From Terasakiella halodenitrificans (GTDB taxonomy: Bacteria; Pseudomonadota; Alphaproteobacteria; Rhodospirillales; Terasakiellaceae): 64,000 bases of DNA. Position 1 is the stretch's first letter, and the number at the start of each line of letters is the position of its first letter. Under the pieces are notes generated by a model. That model did no database searches. It saw only the letters and a program-made list of their open reading frames with translations, and was not told the DNA's origin. The stretch covers positions 248,001-312,000 of the forward strand of contig NZ_CP182348.1 of NCBI RefSeq assembly GCF_048571175.1. Reading direction: 5' to 3'. This document shows, piece after piece, positions 59,926 through 64,000 of this stretch. A program made the translations under genes and the position numbers.

Positions 59926-61827
59926 ATGGCGTTTACTTTTAGCAAAATACCCGGGCGCGGATGGGTTGCCCTGTTCCATGATCTGTTGATGACGGCAGTG
60001 TCGTTTAATGTCGCGCTTTATTTGCGACTGGGTAATGATTTCCAAAATTATCTGGAAGTTGTGCGCACGGGCACGCCTATTCTGGTTATCTTGGCGGCGG
60101 CTGTTTTTTATCTGATGGGTCTTTATAAAGGGATTTGGCGTTATGCCTCCATGCGTGATTTGATCGCCATTACCAAATCCGCCAGTATTTTGATCCTGAT
60201 TTTTGCGCTTGTCATGTTTATGACAACACGATTGGAGGCCCTGCCCCGTTCTGTTCCTGTCATCAACTGGTTTGTGTTGATGGCTTTGTTGGGGGCGCCG
60301 CGTTTTATCTATCGCATGGTGAAAGACCGCCGTCTGGATTTATCGCATTTGGTCAGCGAAACCCCCAGAATTCCAGCACTTTTGATCGGGGCAAGCGATG
60401 GGGCGGATCTGTTTCTGCGCGCCATTGAACGCAATCCCAACATCCCTTATCAGCCTGTGGGTCTGGTGGCAGAAAAAAAATCACGTGCGGGGTTGGATAT
60501 GTTGGGTGTTCCCGTTTTAGGGACGCTGGATGAATTACCCGATATTATCGCCAGCTTGGCAAAGAAGAAGAAAAAACCGCAACGCCTGATTTTAACGAAA
60601 GATGATTGGCCGGGCGAAAAAGTGCGTAAACTGTTGGCCTTGGCGGATGAGTTGGGCGTTCCCTTGTCGCGCTTGCCCAAGATGACCGATTTACGCAGTG
60701 GTCAAGTGGATCAAATAGAGGTCCGCCCCATTGATGTGGAGGATTTGTTGGGGCGTCCGCAAAAGGCCTTGGATAAGTCCCTGCCCCATAATTTGATTTC
60801 CGGCAAAAAAGTCTTGGTGACCGGGGCTGGTGGCTCCATCGGGAGTGAGCTTGTCCGCCAGATTTGCAGTTTTGGCCCCCGCGAGGTTTTGTTGTTGGAG
60901 GCCTCAGAATATGCGCTGTACACCATCGATATGGAAGTATCGCGCACTTTTCCGGATTTAAAACGACAGGCCTTGATTTGTAATATCCGTGATCGTTATC
61001 GCCTGAACGATATTTTCGAAACCAATAAACCGGACTTGGTGTTTCATGCTGCGGCTTTAAAGCATGTGCCTTTGGTGGAAGAAAACCCGGTGGAAGGGAT
61101 TTTGACCAACGCGATTGGCACCCGCAATGTTGCAGATGCCTGTGTTGCACACGGCATTCAGGCGATGGTGCAAATTTCCACAGACAAGGCCGTGAACCCG
61201 ACCAATATCATGGGGGCGAGTAAACGCATTGCGGAAAGTTATGCGCAGGCCTTGGATATTAAAAAAGCCGGATGTCGTTTTACCACAGTTCGATTTGGCA
61301 ACGTGTTGGGATCAACTGGGTCGGTTGTGCCCTTGTTTGAAAAGCAGTTGCGTGCTGGTGGACCGTTGACCGTAACGGATAAAGAAATGAATCGTTTCTT
61401 TATGACGGTCCGCGAAGCGGTCGAGCTGGTTTTGCAAGCCGCCGTTCTGGCACAAAAAGACAACGCGCTGGATGGTAAAATCTGCGTTCTGGATATGGGG
61501 GAACCGGTTAAAATTCTTCATTTGGCGGAACAAATGATTAAATTATCCGGTCTGCAGCCTTATCAGGATATTGATATTCAGTTTACGGGTTTGCGCCCCG
61601 GTGAAAAACTGTATGAAGAAATTTTCCATGGGGATGAACCCCCAACCCCGTCTACGCAAGAAGGTATTTTAATTGCCACACCGCGTGTGTTGGATGCGGA
61701 TATGCTGGCGCAGACATTGGATCGCATCGAAACCAAATGTCGCAATCGTGATACAATTGCAGCCTTGCATGTGGTCAAGGAATTGGTGCCGGAACTGGAC
61801 CACCCTTTTTTTAACGAACAGATTTAA
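59926..61827 (+). CDS. WbpM/CapD-like nucleoside-diphosphate-sugar 4,6-dehydratase
   Basis: A 633-residue membrane enzyme. Four helices fill the first 140 residues (LFHDLLMTAVSFNVALYLRL and others). A CoA-binding-like Rossmann domain follows, then the catalytic SDR domain beginning VLVTGAGGSIGSELVRQICS (about residue 293). The active-site STDKAVNPTNIMGASKR has Met where most SDRs have Tyr, as in WbpM and FlaA1. It converts UDP-GlcNAc to UDP-4-keto-6-deoxy sugar. It is the last gene of the plus-strand polysaccharide run. The TGLRPGEKLYEEIFHG end is typical. The start is ATG at 59926 after a weak site. Confidence 0.93.
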   Translation: MAFTFSKIPGRGWVALFHDLLMTAVSFNVALYLRLGNDFQNYLEVVRTGTPILVILAAAVFYLMGLYKGIWRYASMRDLIAITKSASILILIFALVMFMTTRLEALPRSVPVINWFVLMALLGAPRFIYRMVKDRRLDLSHLVSETPRIPALLIGASDGADLFLRAIERNPNIPYQPVGLVAEKKSRAGLDMLGVPVLGTLDELPDIIASLAKKKKKPQRLILTKDDWPGEKVRKLLALADELGVPLSRLPKMTDLRSGQVDQIEVRPIDVEDLLGRPQKALDKSLPHNLISGKKVLVTGAGGSIGSELVRQICSFGPREVLLLEASEYALYTIDMEVSRTFPDLKRQALICNIRDRYRLNDIFETNKPDLVFHAAALKHVPLVEENPVEGILTNAIGTRNVADACVAHGIQAMVQISTDKAVNPTNIMGASKRIAESYAQALDIKKAGCRFTTVRFGNVLGSTGSVVPLFEKQLRAGGPLTVTDKEMNRFFMTVREAVELVLQAAVLAQKDNALDGKICVLDMGEPVKILHLAEQMIKLSGLQPYQDIDIQFTGLRPGEKLYEEIFHGDEPPTPSTQEGILIATPRVLDADMLAQTLDRIETKCRNRDTIAALHVVKELVPELDHPFFNEQI

Positions 61828-61858
61828 AACTGTTTTTCGTTTTATTTGCTGTGCTGGT

Positions 61859-63505
61859 TTACAGTTTGCTGAGACGCCATTTGACACAAACACCTTCGCC
61901 GCGCAACGGGCCTTGCATGACAATCTGATCGGTATGGCGTACATGACCGGGGCGTGCGACATAAATGCTTTCGCGGATATCAAGTTTGCCACCCTGTACC
62001 CGCAAATGCCAACCTGCCCCGCTGTTGGTTTTTAAAAGAACAGCTTGCCCGTCCTGCACCAACGAGGCATGCACATCGGGATGAAGATGTAAACTGATGG
62101 CGTAGGTTGATCCACCCATGCCGATTAATTTGTCTTCTACACGCAGGTCGGTGCCGGTTTTATTCATATAGACACTACGCTGATGGATCAGGCCGAAACT
62201 GGCTTGATAGGCATTATGTTGGGCCTCGATCAAAACCTGTCCGTTATCTTCGAACCGTTGTGCTGATATATCCACCTGATAGGGTTTGATGCCGCCACCG
62301 TGCAAGACGCTGAAACAGTTTTTATCATCAACCGTTAAACAGTTGTGTGCCGCAGTGGCAGACAAGGCATCATGCCAGCTGGGGTCCCCGCCGACGGCGC
62401 AGCCGCAATTGACCAGCAATCGTTCATTATCAGAACTGACTTCTAAACTGAGCGGGGCGGCATGACCGAAAGGATGGTGTTCAATATCGGGCGGTCCGGC
62501 AACATCCATTAATAAGACAGTGCGTCCGGCTTCAATACGTTGATAACCGCTGTGGCGGGCATCGCTGAGCGGTTGGCCGATATTGCCGGTGCGGTCCAGC
62601 AATTGATCAATTGCGTCACGCTGACCTTCTTGGGAGCCATGAAACAGGGAAAATCCGCCATCGGTATGGCGCAGTGTTCGGATCATAGGGGCCATTCGAT
62701 CAATGTTTAGGCGGAAACGATCCGGGCATTCCTTGTGTAGTTCACCAAAAATATCAATGAGTTCAAGGGTCATCTGCAAGACATTACACAGGGTTTCAGC
62801 TGAACGTGAAATATGACCACCATCGGCAAGAATTTGGCGATCCAGTTCTTGTGTCATGCGTTCCAGAACGCGCGGTGTTTTTTTCTCAAATCCTTTGATA
62901 AACAAACTGATGTAAAGTTGTCCGCGCAAGGCGCGCAATAACGTATAACCCGTTAAATCGTGAAAACGCGCGCGCGACAGGTGCGAGGCCTGTAAAGACA
63001 GGCTGCTTTTAAAGTCACGGATAAATGCATCATTGGCACTGGCACAAAGCTTGTCAATATTGGCCATCCAGTTGATCAAGCGTTCGCCCATGACATCGGC
63101 GCGCCATGCAAGGGGGCTCCAGACACCGTGGAGATCCAACCAGCTTTGGATATATTGGCGGGCGGTGACGATGGCGTCTGCATCATTGCTTTGTGCGAGG
63201 TCGTTTAACCATGAAAAACCGTGAACCCAGCTTTGCCAGGCAAGGTCATCCTGGGCTGTCGTCCAGGGATGATCACCACTTTTATAGGTGCGTCCGGCAA
63301 AAGGGAATTTTCCGTCTTTTAACGGCGCAATATTTTCAGGATGGCTCACCTTCAGGTTATCAGGCAGGGCAGAGACTTCCAACTGTGGATTTTTGCGCAA
63401 GGTAACCAGATAGAGCGGCGAGCGATAAAGCAAGGCGCGCACTTTGTTCAACCCTTTTTGCCATATGGGTTGTTTATAGGTATTTTCTTTATGTTTCAAT
63501 GACAT
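61859..63505 (-). CDS. Heparinase II/III-family polysaccharide lyase
   Basis: A 548-residue protein with an alpha-toroid in the first half (HPWTTAQDDLAWQSWVHGFS and WSPLAWRADVMGERLINWM) and a heparinase II/III beta-sandwich in the second. DGGFSLFHGSQEGQRDAIDQ and LSATAAHNCLTVDDKNCFSV carry conserved residues. It has no obvious secretion signal from the chosen ATG at 63505. Upstream in-frame codons also give no clear signal peptide. The family cleaves acidic polysaccharides; in alphaproteobacteria this gene is often near rsmB and purH as a conserved member of unknown substrate. It converges on the polysaccharide operon, 31 bases from its end. Confidence 0.88.
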   Translation of the reverse strand: MSLKHKENTYKQPIWQKGLNKVRALLYRSPLYLVTLRKNPQLEVSALPDNLKVSHPENIAPLKDGKFPFAGRTYKSGDHPWTTAQDDLAWQSWVHGFSWLNDLAQSNDADAIVTARQYIQSWLDLHGVWSPLAWRADVMGERLINWMANIDKLCASANDAFIRDFKSSLSLQASHLSRARFHDLTGYTLLRALRGQLYISLFIKGFEKKTPRVLERMTQELDRQILADGGHISRSAETLCNVLQMTLELIDIFGELHKECPDRFRLNIDRMAPMIRTLRHTDGGFSLFHGSQEGQRDAIDQLLDRTGNIGQPLSDARHSGYQRIEAGRTVLLMDVAGPPDIEHHPFGHAAPLSLEVSSDNERLLVNCGCAVGGDPSWHDALSATAAHNCLTVDDKNCFSVLHGGGIKPYQVDISAQRFEDNGQVLIEAQHNAYQASFGLIHQRSVYMNKTGTDLRVEDKLIGMGGSTYAISLHLHPDVHASLVQDGQAVLLKTNSGAGWHLRVQGGKLDIRESIYVARPGHVRHTDQIVMQGPLRGEGVCVKWRLSKL

Positions 63506-63592
63506 AAAACCATCTCGGGCAAGTGAATGTGCGATGCAACAGAAATCACATTTATTACCTATCAGGTTCATCGAAGGGGCACAAGATGTGCG

Positions 63593-63630
63593 CAAAAAAA
63601 AGCGATCCGTCTTTTGAGAAAACGGATCGC
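63593..63630 (-). terminator. Rho-independent terminator for the minus-strand cysC
   Basis: On the minus strand GCGATCCGT and ACGGATCGC form a perfect 9-bp stem with an 11-base loop, followed by a run of T (the A-run at 63593-63601). It sits 28 bases after the cysC stop codon. Confidence 0.9.
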
Positions 63631-63657
63631 CAAAAAGGGGGATTATTGTACGAAAAA

Positions 63658-64000
63658 TTAGATTTCCGGGAACCAGACGTCCAGAATGCCCAATTCTTCC
63701 AGCTTCTGAACAACGACTTCTGCTGCTTCTTCTGCATTCAGTTTGGAACCATCCAGATGAATATCGGGGTTTTCCGGTGCTTCGTAAGGCGATGAAATAC
63801 CTGTAAAGTTTGGCAAATCACCGGCACGAGCTTTCGCATAAAGGCCTTTGACATCGCGTTCTTCGCAAATCTCCAGTGGAGTATCGACAAAAATCTCGAT
63901 GAATTCGCCTTCTTCCAATAACTCACGCGCCATTTTGCGCTCTGATCGGAATGGCGAGATAAAGGATGTCAGGGTTATGAGACCGGCATCAACAAATAGT
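63658..64000 (-). CDS. cysC: Adenylylsulfate (APS) kinase, C-terminal part (runs off the window)
   Basis: 114 residues are visible and continue past the window edge. The segments LFVDAGLITLTSFISPFRSE, FIEIFVDTPLEICEERDVKG and LYAKARAGDLPNFTGISSPY are diagnostic of APS kinase, which makes PAPS from APS. The P-loop is outside. It could be a free CysC or the C-terminal half of a CysN-CysC fusion, which cannot be decided here. PAPS is used in sulfate assimilation and in sulfation of polysaccharides and lipids; its place beside a polysaccharide locus makes the second role worth noting but does not prove it. Confidence 0.93.
   Translation of the reverse strand, partial: LFVDAGLITLTSFISPFRSERKMARELLEEGEFIEIFVDTPLEICEERDVKGLYAKARAGDLPNFTGISSPYEAPENPDIHLDGSKLNAEEAAEVVVQKLEELGILDVWFPEI

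Noticed and set aside
60545..61150. Long minus-strand open frame opposite the WbpM-like gene
   Set aside because: It lies entirely opposite a gene with clear catalytic motifs, has low-complexity composition and no recognisable domain or ribosome site.
1..64000. tRNA, rRNA or CRISPR arrays
   Set aside because: No cloverleaf with a T-loop GGTTCGA-type core, no rRNA-like stretch and no regularly spaced direct repeats were seen in the intergenic regions.

Overview
The window is a stretch of an alphaproteobacterial chromosome, most likely from a Rhodospirillales-type marine or aquatic bacterium. The evidence is gene order: rho–hemJ–hemH–hemE | origin-like DNA | PPDK-regulator–maf–aroE–coaE–dnaQ, then secB, fxsA, Tim44, mltA and smr–XRE. 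This is the conserved origin-proximal arrangement of alphaproteobacteria. rsmB, htpX, an SDHAF4-like gene, purH and a heparinase-family gene, often neighbours in this class, lie further right. No rRNA, tRNA or CRISPR array was seen. Genus cannot be assigned from the sequence.

Layout. 1-3.8 kb: rho (partial) and three late heme genes on the minus strand, with an unrecognised secreted protein between them. 3.8-4.25 kb: non-coding candidate oriC with DnaA-box-like sequences and a cluster of GAGTC sites. 4.25-11.7 kb: housekeeping genes. 11.7-31.5 kb: a block between mltA and smr. It holds a cobalamin riboswitch driving a quinol-NO-reductase-like gene with an altered active site, a Coq4-like gene, two diguanylate cyclases, glnD, a uracil-DNA glycosylase-family gene, a sirtuin, a sugar or nucleoside kinase, typA and a lactate oxidation operon (lutABC). 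31.5-38.4 kb: smr, an XRE regulator, gpsA-yciI-EVE-Rieske, and acs. 38.4-40.0 kb: a small accessory island with a HEPN/zinc-ribbon protein and a MazEF-like toxin-antitoxin pair with two operator repeats. 40-43 kb: glutathione-dependent formaldehyde oxidation (fghA, adhC) with a divergent LysR regulator. 43-54.4 kb: a cell-wall peptidase, purH, rsmB, htpX, three TPR proteins and a nuclease. 54.5-63.5 kb: a surface-polysaccharide locus (UDP-sugar epimerase and dehydrogenase, glycosyltransferase, WecA-like initiating enzyme, WbpM-like dehydratase, heparinase-family lyase). The window ends in a partial cysC.

The most interesting item is the gene at 11952-14225. It has the qNOR fold signatures and heme ligands. 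However, one of the three FeB histidines is Asn (N541) and the second active-site Glu is Gln (Q562). As I recall the literature, this pattern separates putative nitric oxide dismutases (2 NO to N2 + O2) from NO reductases. It sits behind a cobalamin riboswitch with a visible alternative pairing, so B12 status may control it. It converges on a Coq4-like gene whose start codon lies inside a perfect 30-bp palindrome. The formaldehyde, lactate and acetate genes suggest respiratory growth on small carbon compounds. No nitrite reductase or other denitrification gene is in the window, so the metabolic context of the Nod-like enzyme is not shown here.
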